Assembly: GCA_035539855.1 (NCBI GenBank)
Contig: DATLHO010000108.1
Span: forward strand, 1-41,436
DNA length: 41,436 nt
DNA from: DATLHO01 sp035539855
Lineage (GTDB): Bacteria; Bacteroidota; Ignavibacteria; OLB7
Reading direction: 5' to 3'
Each line of letters starts with the position of its first letter. Positions within the stretch are counted from its first letter, which is position 1. Below are positions 25,531 to 33,870 of this stretch, in pieces. The position numbers and the translations under genes are program-made. The notes beneath the pieces were generated by a model that worked only from the letters and a program-made list of their open reading frames with translations, ran no database searches and had not been told where the DNA came from.

Positions 25531-27459
25531 TCATCGGGTAACCGTCAGGGGCAGTGAAAGTGTGCGCGTCGCGGTGACGATCCGCGCGACGTAGCGGCCC
25601 GGCGCAAGATCCTCGGTCGAGACGGCGATCGAGCTGCGTCCGACGTCGAGGGTGCCGTCGCCGAGCGAGGCGACGCGCCGGCCGAGTGCATCGAAGAGGT
25701 CGATCGCCACGCGCTGCGGACGGTCGAGCTCGAGCAGGAGCGTCGTGCCCGTCGTGCAGGGATTCGGAGCGACCGTCGCCGAGAGGTCGCGGCCGGGCTC
25801 GCCGGCGACTGCCGACGCCGCGGCGCGATCGAGCACGATGTGCACCGCGCTCATCGGCGCGAGGTCCATCGTGAACCCGCCGCCCTCGACTCCGATCGTC
25901 CCCATCGACCGCACCGCCGTCGACGAGCCGTCGAAACCCCAGACGCGTCCGTTGGTCCAGGCGCGGTCGGAGGCGATCGCGACCGTCGATCGCGTGGTCG
26001 CGCTCATGCTGCGATTGAGCATGACGATGTGCAGCTCGTCGCCGGCCGCGTTCGTCGAGGCGTAGACCGAGCTCGCCGCGTCGTCGCTCGTCGTGGCGGC
26101 CACCGAGAGATCCCCGAAGGTCGAGCGCGCGCCGTCGTAGTTGCGGAAGAGCCGGTACGCCGACTCGACGTAGCCCGCGATCTCGTCCCAGTGGTTGGCG
26201 TAGTAGACGCCCTCGCGGCCGAAGATGCCGAGCGCGTCGGCGACGGCGAGGCCTCCGGAGACGTGGTCGTAGCCGCCGTAGCCGAACTCCCCGAACGCGA
26301 GCTTCGTGCCCGGGTTGTACGTTTCGATCGACTCGCGCAGGCGCGGTATCAGCGCGATCGCACGCCCGCCGAAGACCTCCTCGGTGTGGCTGTAGCGGCC
26401 GGGCTCGCCGGTGATCCAGCTCCGTTCGACGAACGTGCGATCCCACAGCGAGCGCGGCGCCTGCAGGCGTGCGGCGACGATGTCGGGCGTGTTGTCCGAC
26501 CACGCGACCGACTCGTACGGCGTGTCGCCCTCGGCCTCGCTGTACCAGTGCACGTCGAGCACGTCCATCAGGCGCATGCCCGCGGCGGCCGACGCGGCGC
26601 GGGTCTCGCCCAGCAGCGCGTCGATGTACCACCGGTAGCCGGGAAACGCCGCACGGTCGGGCGCGCCCTGGAAGTCCTTCATCTCGCCGAAGCCGTAAGT
26701 GACGCCGCCGTAGACCTCGGCGCCGGGATCCATCCGCTTGATCGTCGAGGCCATAGCGGTCGTGATCGCGACGATGTCGGCGTAGCCTTCCTTCACCGGA
26801 TGCGATCGCGGGTGCACGCCGTTCCAGGCGCCCGGCTCGTTGCTGATGCCGTAGCCGCGGATACCTGTCGGCGTCGCCGCGGTGCCGTAGCGTCCGATCA
26901 GCAGGGCCAGCAGCTCGTCGAGGTAGACGAAGGCATCGGCGGTGTCGGGCGTCGCCGAGAAGGGCATCCCCTTGGCGAAGTCCACCTCGCGCCAGCGGTC
27001 GTGATTGGGGATCGCCTGCGCCTCGCTCACCGGACCGTGCAGATCGCGCGCGACGGCGCCGGCCTGCAGCGTCAGCACCGAGTAGATGCCCTCGGCCACC
27101 GACGCGTCGTGAAAGTCGGTCATGACCTTCGCGGGCACCGACGACGGGACGTCGCCGGTGAGGTTCGCGTCGCTGGTATGGTTGAGGTGGACCCACGCCG
27201 GGTCGTCGGTCCAGTGTCCCGAGTTCGAGGCGTTGTTCTCCCAGTTGTACGTCGTGTAGCGGTCGCCGCCCTGGCGGCGCGACGCGAGGTTCGCGTCGGG
27301 GTTCGTGCTGTTGTTGACGCCGTAGATCAGCGGGCTGATCGCGCGGCGTCCGGCGCGGGTGTCGATCGAGACATCGACGTCGATGGTCTGGGCCGTCGCG
27401 GTCGCGGTCAGGGTCAGCAGGGACAGAGTCAGCAGGAACAGGGTCGATAGGGCTCGCAT
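25531..27459 (-). CDS. Secreted glycoside hydrolase family 44 protein with T9SS tail
   Basis: The 642-residue product has a signal peptide ending ATATAQ. The GH44 catalytic region (about 28-560) shows ISPLIYGVNN, GGDRYTTYNWENNASN, GYGISNEPGAWN with acid/base Glu208, VHWYSEAEG, and FGEFGYGG with candidate nucleophile Glu391. GH44 enzymes are endoglucanases and xyloglucanases with a TIM barrel plus a beta domain, and the length fits that plan. The last 85 residues (VAPNPCTTGTTLLLEL, IDLFDALGRRVASL, LAPGRYVARIV) are a T9SS type A sorting domain, so the enzyme should be secreted and surface-attached. No other polysaccharide genes are adjacent. A 9-bp palindrome lies 28 bases before the start. Confidence 0.93.
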   Translation of the reverse strand: MRALSTLFLLTLSLLTLTATATAQTIDVDVSIDTRAGRRAISPLIYGVNNSTNPDANLASRRQGGDRYTTYNWENNASNSGHWTDDPAWVHLNHTSDANLTGDVPSSVPAKVMTDFHDASVAEGIYSVLTLQAGAVARDLHGPVSEAQAIPNHDRWREVDFAKGMPFSATPDTADAFVYLDELLALLIGRYGTAATPTGIRGYGISNEPGAWNGVHPRSHPVKEGYADIVAITTAMASTIKRMDPGAEVYGGVTYGFGEMKDFQGAPDRAAFPGYRWYIDALLGETRAASAAAGMRLMDVLDVHWYSEAEGDTPYESVAWSDNTPDIVAARLQAPRSLWDRTFVERSWITGEPGRYSHTEEVFGGRAIALIPRLRESIETYNPGTKLAFGEFGYGGYDHVSGGLAVADALGIFGREGVYYANHWDEIAGYVESAYRLFRNYDGARSTFGDLSVAATTSDDAASSVYASTNAAGDELHIVMLNRSMSATTRSTVAIASDRAWTNGRVWGFDGSSTAVRSMGTIGVEGGGFTMDLAPMSAVHIVLDRAAASAVAGEPGRDLSATVAPNPCTTGTTLLLELDRPQRVAIDLFDALGRRVASLGDGTLDVGRSSIAVSTEDLAPGRYVARIVTATRTLSLPLTVTR

Positions 27460-27486
27460 GATCGGTCTCCGTCGTTGATGGTCGTA

Positions 27487-27510
27487 CTTGATCGAGAATC
27501 TTCGATCAAG
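27487..27510. promoter_or_regulatory. 9-bp palindrome upstream of GH44 gene
   Basis: CTTGATCGA (27487-27495) and TCGATCAAG (27502-27510) are perfect inverted arms with a 6-nt spacer, ending 28 bases before the start at 27459. It could be an operator or a 5'-UTR hairpin; no regulator is known. Confidence 0.4.
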
Positions 27511-27588
27511 GTATCGGAGCCCTCTGACGATTCGCCCCGAGGGCGCTGACGGGTGCGAATAATCGGCCTGGCGGCAGGAATTCCCCGA

Positions 27589-28371
27589 TCAGCGATCCCC
27601 TCGTCCGATGTTGACGAACGTGACCGACAGCTCCCGCGACGGCGTGAAGTTCTTCCGATCGAGCACGTAGCGCGACCGTCCCGACTTCTTCAGGCCCTTC
27701 ATGCAGGTCGCGATTGCCTGTCCGTCCTCGTCGGTCTCGACGACGAGGCGGAACTTCCGGATCGGCCCGCGCCAGTTCGCTCCGGTCGACAGCACGTAGT
27801 CGACCGTCTGCGCCGAGAGCGGCTTGCGCCTGATCTTCTTCAGCAGCGCAGAGCCGATGCAGGTCTCCCGCGAAAACCGCTTCCAGAACTCTGCGTAGCC
27901 GGGACCGTCCGGGAGGATGTAGCCTCCGCGCGTCTCGTACTGGTGCGTGACCGTGATCGTCCTTCCGGCCGGGAAGGTCATCGGCCAGTGGAACATCACC
28001 TCGATCGAGTCCTCAGTCTGTCGGACGGTATGCTCGACCGCGACGGCGACGCCCTCGACCGCGACCGTGAAGCGCATGTCCTGCACGAAGCCGGCCACGT
28101 CGCCGACCTCGTCGGGCATCACGAGCGCACGGATCGGGAACGCGACCTGCGTCGCGACGTCGCTCGTCGAGTGGTTCCTGAAGCGGTAGCGCACGCGCAC
28201 CTCGTCGGGCGTGATCGTGAGCTCCTCCTCCTCCATCGAGATCGACGTCGATTTCTTCAGAACGATCGATCCGCCGACGAGCGACGCCTCCGAGTCGTTG
28301 GCGAGCGCGGACGTGCTCGTGGCGAGGATGAGCAGGAGCAGGGTCAGTACGGAGGGTCGGATTGTGTTCAT
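27589..28371 (-). CDS. DUF4424 family exported protein
   Basis: From ATG 28371 the product has 260 residues with a signal peptide ending SALAND. It follows DUF4424 closely: NDSEASLVGGSIVLKKS at the mature start, SMEEEELTITPDEVRVRYRF, ATQVAFPIRALVMPD, WPMTFPAGRTITVTHQYE, then a Cys pair region (ETCIGSALLKK, QAIATCMKGLKK). The function of DUF4424 is unknown; it is an exported beta-rich protein. An in-frame upstream ATG at 28446 lacks a signal and is rejected. The GH44 gene follows on the same strand after 129 bp. Confidence 0.85.
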   Translation of the reverse strand: MNTIRPSVLTLLLLILATSTSALANDSEASLVGGSIVLKKSTSISMEEEELTITPDEVRVRYRFRNHSTSDVATQVAFPIRALVMPDEVGDVAGFVQDMRFTVAVEGVAVAVEHTVRQTEDSIEVMFHWPMTFPAGRTITVTHQYETRGGYILPDGPGYAEFWKRFSRETCIGSALLKKIRRKPLSAQTVDYVLSTGANWRGPIRKFRLVVETDEDGQAIATCMKGLKKSGRSRYVLDRKNFTPSRELSVTFVNIGRGDR

Positions 28372-28489
28372 GGGCGTAGAGGAGAGTGTTGGGGGAGGGA
28401 TGGAAAGATACTGCACCGGCAACGCGACGCAATTCTGGCTGGCCATGTACCAGGTTTCTCGGCGCCTCGTTTTCCGGGAGCGCCGCGAC

Positions 28490-28596
28490 CGTCATCCTTG
28501 ACGAGCGCAGCGAGTCGGGGATCCTTCTTCGGCGGTTGCCGTGCCGGTCGGACCGCTGCCGCGGAAGAACGATCTCCGGCTGCGCCGAAGATGACG
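28490..28596. repeat. 107-bp palindromic element before BTAD regulator
   Basis: It starts CGTCATCCTTGACGAGCG and ends GCCGAAGATGACG, with the core GGGGATCCTTCTTC answered by GGAAGAACGATCTCC. Ends, size and core match the element at 22043-22147, while intervening arm sequences differ. It lies 70 bp before the regulator start. Confidence 0.82.
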
Positions 28597-28665
28597 TGGG
28601 GCGCCTTATGAGAGAGGACAATTCCCCGTCCACATGGAGGCGCGCCTCGGTCGTAACTTCGCGCC

Positions 28666-31600
28666 ATGACAGCACTCGACGAGTTTCTCGACAGGGGATC
28701 GCTTCCGTTCGTCGGCCGCGAGGGCGAGCTCGAGCGGATCGTCGGGTTCTGGCGCGGCGCGCTGCACGGCGACGAGATGCGCGTGCTCGTCGTCGAGGGC
28801 GAGGCCGGCGTCGGCAAGAGCCGGCTCGTCGCCGAAGCCGCAGATCGCATCGCCGCCGAGCGGGGAACGGTCGTGCACGCGAAGCTCTACGCCGAGCTCA
28901 CGACCGCGATCGCGCCGCTGCTGTTCGAGGCGCTCGAGCGCACCGACCTCGGACGACAGATCGCGCGCGCGGACGAGGGACTCGCCGCCGCCGCCGCGGT
29001 ACTGCGACGCCTGGCGCGGCTGCGCCCGACCATTCTCATCATCGAAGACATCCACCTGCTCGCCGGCGCTCCCGTGCGCGAGCTCGTGCAGCTGCTCGAA
29101 GCGATCGAGGACGAGCCCGTCGCGGTCATGCTCACCGCGCGCACGCAGGATCACTCGGCGCGGCGCGTGCTCGAGCGCTGGCCGCTCGAGACGCTCACGC
29201 TCGGAGTGCTCGAGCCCGCGGAGATCGCCGCGCTCTGGGGCAGGCTCTTCGGCGCGGGCAGCGGCAGTGACGCTGTCGCGCAGCTCGCCGACGCGACGCT
29301 CGGCAACCCGCTCGCGCTGCGCTCGGCGCTGCGCGGTGTGCTGCGCAAGGAGGCACTGCGTCGGGATGATCGTGGAGAGTGGCGCGCGGAGCCGTCGTTC
29401 GCCGTCGTCGCAGAGCGGGGCGCGACGTCGCTCGTCGAGGGGATGCTCGTCGCGTTCACCGACGCCGACCGGGCCGCCGCCGCATCGCTCGCGGCGCTCG
29501 GCGAGGTGTTCTCGCGCGAGGCCGCCGACCACATGCTCGACGCCGCGACGATCGAGCGGCTCGTCGCCGGTGGCCTCCTGCACGAGCTCTCCACGTTGAA
29601 GTCGCCGCTGCCCGGGCTGCGGCGCAGCGCGTCGCTGCCGTATGCGTACGCGCACAGTCTCGTTCACCGCGCTGTCGCCGACGATGCCGAGCCCGAGGTC
29701 GCGCGGCTCGTCGAGCTCGTCGCCGAGGCCGCGCCGCTGCATTCGATCGAGCCGTTCGCGCACATCGCGGCGGCCGCGGAGCGGCCTGCTGTCGACCTCG
29801 ACGTGACGCGCGCCGCGATCGACGTCGCGCTGGCGGTCGCGCTGGAGCTCGACAAGACCTCCGACTGGGCGCTCGCGATGACGGCCCATCGCGCGGCCGC
29901 ACGGCAGTTCGAGCTGTCCGAGCAGTCGTGGACTGCCGACCAGCGGCGCGAGCGCGCGCTGGCGATCGCGGCGCGGACGCTCGCGCTCATGCGCCGCCAG
30001 ATGACCTCCGACGAGTACGGCGAAGCGCTCGATCGCTACGAAGCGCTGCTCGAGGACCTGCCGCCGGAGCTCGCGTGGCACCGCCTGACCGCGCGCATCG
30101 CCCTGGCGCGCCGCCGCTACCTGCTCGCGGGCTACGCCGCGGGGCGGGCCGTCTACGACGACGTGCGCGCGATCGTCGCCGAGCGTCCCGAGCTGCGCGT
30201 GCATCAGCAGTACGTGCTCGTGCTGCAGAGCTTCGCGCAGTTCGCGGCGGAGAACGACGACACGTCGATGCGCCGCGAGATCGAGCGCGAGTACCGCGAG
30301 CTCATGGACGATCGTCGCATCGACGCGAGCCACCGGACGCTCGCGCGCACGCAGGTGCCGCCCTACCTGCTGACGCTCTTCGAGAGCGCCGAAGAGCTCG
30401 ACGAGCGCGAGCGGATGTACGCGGAGCTCAAGGAGCTCGAGCGCGATCCCTCGCCGATGGCGCGGCTGCTCGTGCACGCCATGCTGCCGAGCGAGCCGGC
30501 CTACCTCGCGCGCACCGGACGCATCGATGAGCTCGTCGCGCTCGTCGACGGACGGCTCGAGCTTCTGCGCGCGCAGGGAATGCTCGTCGTGCACTTCTAC
30601 TTCCGACTCTATCGGCTCTGGGCCGACGTGCTGCTCGGCGCCGACGCGGACGAGATCCTCGGGCGCCTCCGCACGCTCGCCGGTGAGCTGCGCGGACCCG
30701 GCGCCGCGCATGGGGGCGCGAGCGACATCGCACGTCTCGTCTCCGCGGCGCTCATCCGTGGCGACGTCGAGCTCGCTGGCGCAATCGTGTCCGAGCATGC
30801 GATCGACGCCGCGACGCTGCCGACGGGCGCCGCGCAGCTTCTGGGACTGGCGGAGCGATTCAGCCTCGACGAGGCATTCGCGGGTCTGGCCGAGCCGTTG
30901 ATCGAGATCGACGGGCTGGTCGCGCTGCGCGCCCGACTCGAGGCACTGCGCGAGGCCTCGCTGACGAGTCAACTGACGAACCAGCAGGTGAACCGCGCGC
31001 GCACCGCGTTGACTCGGGCGCTCGAATGGCTCGAGGCGAGGCGGCTCGACGTGATTCTGCGCTCGCTGCTCGACGCGTTCGGGGATCGATTGGCGGCGAA
31101 GGATCTCGCATCGTGGAGGAAGCGCGCCGCGTCGATCGCCTCGGCGCGCGAGGCCGAACGTGCGCCGGCCGCGGAGTCGGCGCGCCTGCGGATCTCGATG
31201 CTCGGGCGGATCGATATCCGACGGCCCGGCGAGACCGAGCCGGTCCAGCCACGCGGCGCGCGGCAGAAGTCGTTTCTCGGTGCGATGGTCGCCCGCGAGG
31301 TGCTCGCGCGTCCGCTGGAGCGCGACGAGTTCCTCGAGGCCGCGGGCATCGAGCGCAGCGACGATCCCAAGCTCGCGCGCGACGCGGTCAACTCGGCGAT
31401 CTACCGTCTGCGCGACGTCATCGGTCACGACTCGGTGCTGACCGACGAGGACACGCCCCGGCTCAACATGGATCTGATCGACGTGGATCTGGTGGATGCC
31501 GTCCGCCGCGTGCGGGGCGCCGAAGACGCGCTGCGCCGCGGGTCGCTCGCGCTCGCCTCGAGGTCGATGCTCGAGGCGCTGGAGATCATGCGCGGCGATG

Positions 31601-31866
31601 TTCCATTCCCGGCGCTGTACGAGACCTTCTTCGAGGCCATGCGCGAGGACGTCGAGACGAGGCTGCGCGCGGCCACGCTCGCGGTCGCGCGGCGGCTGCT
31701 TGCCGAGCGCGACGCCGGCGGCGCCGAGGCGATCCTCGAGCGCGCGTTCGGCTCCACGCCCGACGACGAGGAGATCGCCGAGCTCTACTGCGAGTCGCTC
31801 GAGAGCCAGGGCCGGCGCACCGAGGCCGAGCGCGTGCGTCGCAGGATCGAGGCGGAGGCGGGCTGA
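28666..31866 (+). CDS. Large ATPase-type transcriptional regulator with C-terminal wHTH-BTAD module
   Basis: The product has 1066 residues. An N-terminal STAND-like ATPase begins FVGREGELERI. It has Walker A EGEAGVGKSR (Lys51) and Walker B ILIIEDIHLL (about 122-131). LTARTQD and GNPLALRSAL follow, as in MalT/AfsR-type switches. Residues of about 360-830 are helical, TPR-like repeats. At about 841-930 an OmpR-type winged helix begins LRISMLGRIDIRR and includes VNSAIYRLRDVIGHDSV. A BTAD (bacterial transcriptional activator) domain runs to the C-terminus. In classical AfsR/SARP proteins the winged helix and BTAD are N-terminal; here they are at the end, as the DNA-binding domain is in MalT. The inducer and targets are unknown. 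The only nearby same-strand gene is the small 32107 ORF. Confidence 0.88.
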   Translation: MTALDEFLDRGSLPFVGREGELERIVGFWRGALHGDEMRVLVVEGEAGVGKSRLVAEAADRIAAERGTVVHAKLYAELTTAIAPLLFEALERTDLGRQIARADEGLAAAAAVLRRLARLRPTILIIEDIHLLAGAPVRELVQLLEAIEDEPVAVMLTARTQDHSARRVLERWPLETLTLGVLEPAEIAALWGRLFGAGSGSDAVAQLADATLGNPLALRSALRGVLRKEALRRDDRGEWRAEPSFAVVAERGATSLVEGMLVAFTDADRAAAASLAALGEVFSREAADHMLDAATIERLVAGGLLHELSTLKSPLPGLRRSASLPYAYAHSLVHRAVADDAEPEVARLVELVAEAAPLHSIEPFAHIAAAAERPAVDLDVTRAAIDVALAVALELDKTSDWALAMTAHRAAARQFELSEQSWTADQRRERALAIAARTLALMRRQMTSDEYGEALDRYEALLEDLPPELAWHRLTARIALARRRYLLAGYAAGRAVYDDVRAIVAERPELRVHQQYVLVLQSFAQFAAENDDTSMRREIEREYRELMDDRRIDASHRTLARTQVPPYLLTLFESAEELDERERMYAELKELERDPSPMARLLVHAMLPSEPAYLARTGRIDELVALVDGRLELLRAQGMLVVHFYFRLYRLWADVLLGADADEILGRLRTLAGELRGPGAAHGGASDIARLVSAALIRGDVELAGAIVSEHAIDAATLPTGAAQLLGLAERFSLDEAFAGLAEPLIEIDGLVALRARLEALREASLTSQLTNQQVNRARTALTRALEWLEARRLDVILRSLLDAFGDRLAAKDLASWRKRAASIASAREAERAPAAESARLRISMLGRIDIRRPGETEPVQPRGARQKSFLGAMVAREVLARPLERDEFLEAAGIERSDDPKLARDAVNSAIYRLRDVIGHDSVLTDEDTPRLNMDLIDVDLVDAVRRVRGAEDALRRGSLALASRSMLEALEIMRGDVPFPALYETFFEAMREDVETRLRAATLAVARRLLAERDAGGAEAILERAFGSTPDDEEIAELYCESLESQGRRTEAERVRRRIEAEAG

Positions 31867-32106
31867 GCGGGCGGCCCGCGCGGCGCTATCACAACGGCGG
31901 CTTCCGCGTTACAGGGCTACTCCATCCTCGGACGGTGACACACATCGGCACGCAAGAGTCCAGCGCGGACGAAACTTGGCCCGTACTTTGAACGAAGTGC
32001 GATCGTGCCGCCAAGCAGCAGGGATGCGGGATTCAGGAGAGGGGCTTCCCACCGGGGCACCACCAGTCGAACCAATCAACCAGTTTTTTCTCAGGGTGAA
32101 ATCGTG

Positions 32107-32331
32107 ATGAACACGATCTGGCAAGCGATGAACATTTCCGATTCGATGCGTCTGACCTACGCCGACTTCAAGCGTCTTCCGCGTCAGGACAAGCGCATGC
32201 TTCTGCAGCAGCTTCCGTACGAGGACTTCGTGTCGCTGACGTCGGTGCTGAAGCTGCCGGTCTCGACCGAGACGCGCTCGCTCGAGTCGCTGACGCTCGA
32301 GGAGCTGATCTCGAGGCAGCGGGGAAGCTGA
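32107..32331 (+). CDS. Small 74-residue protein of unknown function
   Basis: The product, starting at ATG 32107 (a GTG directly precedes it), contains MNTIWQAMNISDSMRL, FKRLPRQDKRMLLQQLPYED and LESLTLEELISRQRGS. It is charged, predicted largely helical, without signal peptide or membrane segment. The codon pattern (GTC/CTG/GAG-rich, C/G at third positions) matches neighbouring real genes. It follows the BTAD regulator by 240 bp on the same strand; a functional link is only a guess. I do not recognise a family. The QQLPYEDFVSL pattern could suggest a short protein-interaction helix. Confidence 0.65.
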   Translation: MNTIWQAMNISDSMRLTYADFKRLPRQDKRMLLQQLPYEDFVSLTSVLKLPVSTETRSLESLTLEELISRQRGS

Positions 32332-32529
32332 GGCGGTGTGACCGAGCCCGGACTGCATCGCAGTCCGGCATCGCAGCGCACCTCGATTCCGCCACCCGGC
32401 GGAAGCCACTTCTTCTCCCCTTCCACACCGATCACGACCAGCCGACGGCGATCGCCAGATCAGCCGCCCGGGAGAGGTACGTCGTCGTCTATCGGTGCCG
32501 GAATTCGTCGGACTGAACTTCGCCGCTTG

Positions 32530-32870
32530 TGAGGGTCGAGGCGCAGAGCGCGCGAGGCGCGCTCTGCGCCTCGACCTCCCTTTGGTTCACCGCCCCTGTC
32601 ATCCCCACCGGGGATCCTTCCTTGAGTTCGCATCACCGCATGACGTAATGGGAGCGCTACGGATACTCTCGAGCTGCCACCGAAGGCGGGCGCCGAAGGC
32701 ACCCACCTCCGCACTACCCAACCGACCCACATGCGGCGATCGTGCCGAAAGAGAGACCCCCTTCGGGGGTGACAGGTGCGCGTGCTATAAGGGTCGAGGC
32801 GCGGAGCGCGAGGCGCGCTCCGCGCCTCGACCTTCCCAATAGCCCTCGCCCATGTCATTCCCTTGGGCTC
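32530..32870. repeat. Composite palindromic intergenic repeat, second locus
   Basis: Two hairpins are present: a perfect 20-bp stem at 32534-32553/32557-32576, and a stem of about 19 bp at 32792-32810/32814-32832. Between them lie CTGTCATCCCC...GGGGATCCTTCCTT, GTTCGCATCACCGCATGACG, CCACATGCGGCG, and an inverted GAGACCCCCTTCGGGGGTGACAG. This is the same module order as at 15.94-16.42 kb. The stems have unrelated outer sequence compared with the first locus but equivalent position and size. Confidence 0.85.
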
Positions 32871-32987
32871 CACGAATCTGCCGCACTCTCAGGGCAATCG
32901 GCCCTTTGTCCGTTATCCATGTCTCGCGTGGACCCGTCGTGCTCGACTTCGAATTCGCCGCCACCACGGTTAAGCACATCGTCCGAC

Positions 32988-33284
32988 TCAGCCTGACTGC
33001 ACTTCGCCAACGACGGAATAATCGTCGTAGCACAGGAACACATAAAGCAATCCGCAATCGGCAATCATGAACTCGTCACCGATGGAGTCGAGCTGCGCAT
33101 AGAACGTCATCCTCTCGCCGCAAGCAGGACACTTGGGCCAGGACTCCGACTGAATGAACTCGGGCTCGCCTCCGATCTTGTGTCGCCTGCCAATCACTCC
33201 ACCCGCCCACTTGAATTCAGATGCGCTTGCTGCCTCATCGCTAAGGGGCACGGGCTCAAGACGAAATGGTGGTATCTGTCTCAT
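32988..33284 (-). CDS. Small cysteine-containing protein, DUF1963-like C-terminal segment
   Basis: The 98-residue product has a segment WAGGVIGRRHKIGGEPEFIQ and then WPKCPACGERMTFYAQLDS, GDEFMIADCGLLYVFLCYDD. This CPxCG...FYAQLDS...ADCGxLYVFxC pattern recalls a family of small proteins related to the DUF1963/YwqG C-terminal region. I cannot name a function; the cysteines may bind zinc. GC here is visibly lower (about half) than the rest of the window, and codon use is mixed, which suggests horizontal acquisition. It lies next to the composite repeat, with no operon partner. Confidence 0.7.
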   Translation of the reverse strand: MRQIPPFRLEPVPLSDEAASASEFKWAGGVIGRRHKIGGEPEFIQSESWPKCPACGERMTFYAQLDSIGDEFMIADCGLLYVFLCYDDYSVVGEVQSG

Positions 33285-33870
33285 CTGTTACCGTCGATAG
33301 ATTGCCGCTCATTTAGAACTCGCCTTCGCTTCTCACTGCATACGCTTGACTGTTGGCGCGAATCCGTGCCCCTCAGGGTCCGGTGGGCGATTGGCTTGGC
33401 GCGGTGCACGGTTCGTGTGAACGGATAGGAGTCTCACGCGAGTTACGCCCGGTCGGTATGGTCCGCCACGGGACCGCGTAGCGGTTCGCCGGAACGTACG
33501 TCGACCTCGTCCCTGAACCAAACGGCCGACCGACCCTAGGAGGATCGCTCCGGGGTGGGCTTCCGAAGACTGCCGGAGGGAGCCAGATCCCGACGAGCAG
33601 CACCAGTTCTGACCACCCCAGCCTCCCCGCTCCCGCCATCATTCTTCCGCCTCCCGCCAACCGTCAGCGCCCGCCCTGCCAGTCGTCAGAGCCCTCCGAT
33701 ACCTTGAATCCCATCGCCGCCGGATCGCGCGACATCGGCTGAATTCGCCGGGAATGTCGCTTTAGGAAGTCTTTAGGCGCGGCGGCGAGACTGTTACCCA
33801 TCGATTGATCGTCGCACGCAGATCCGGCGGCGGTCGGGAACAGGATTCAACACGAACAGGACCTACTGCA
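33285..33870. other. Gene-poor interval without recognisable feature
   Basis: No convincing coding sequence is seen on either strand. Short open frames (for example 33373-33660 minus) have erratic composition and no recognisable motifs. GC rises from low near 33300 to the genome norm after about 33400, which may mark the border of a transferred fragment. The last 100 bp should contain the promoter of the VWA gene. Confidence 0.5.

Noticed and set aside
28606..31428. Open frame of over 900 codons antisense to the BTAD regulator
   Set aside because: It lacks any recognisable domain and has shadow-like composition, whereas the plus-strand product has Walker and BTAD motifs.
31960..31996. Bacteroidota-type promoter candidate TTGGCCCGTACTTTG before the 74-residue gene
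   Set aside because: The -7 box lacks one base of the TAnnTTTG consensus and the spacing to a -33 TTG is wrong; too weak to annotate.
33400..33560. Possible end of a group II intron or insertion element
   Set aside because: The short inverted words around GTACGTC and GGTTCG do not assemble into a domain V hairpin, and no reverse transcriptase is present.
33373..33660. Small minus-strand open frame in the gene-poor interval
   Set aside because: Pro/Arg-rich with no motifs or conservation cue, and codon use does not resemble the neighbouring genes.
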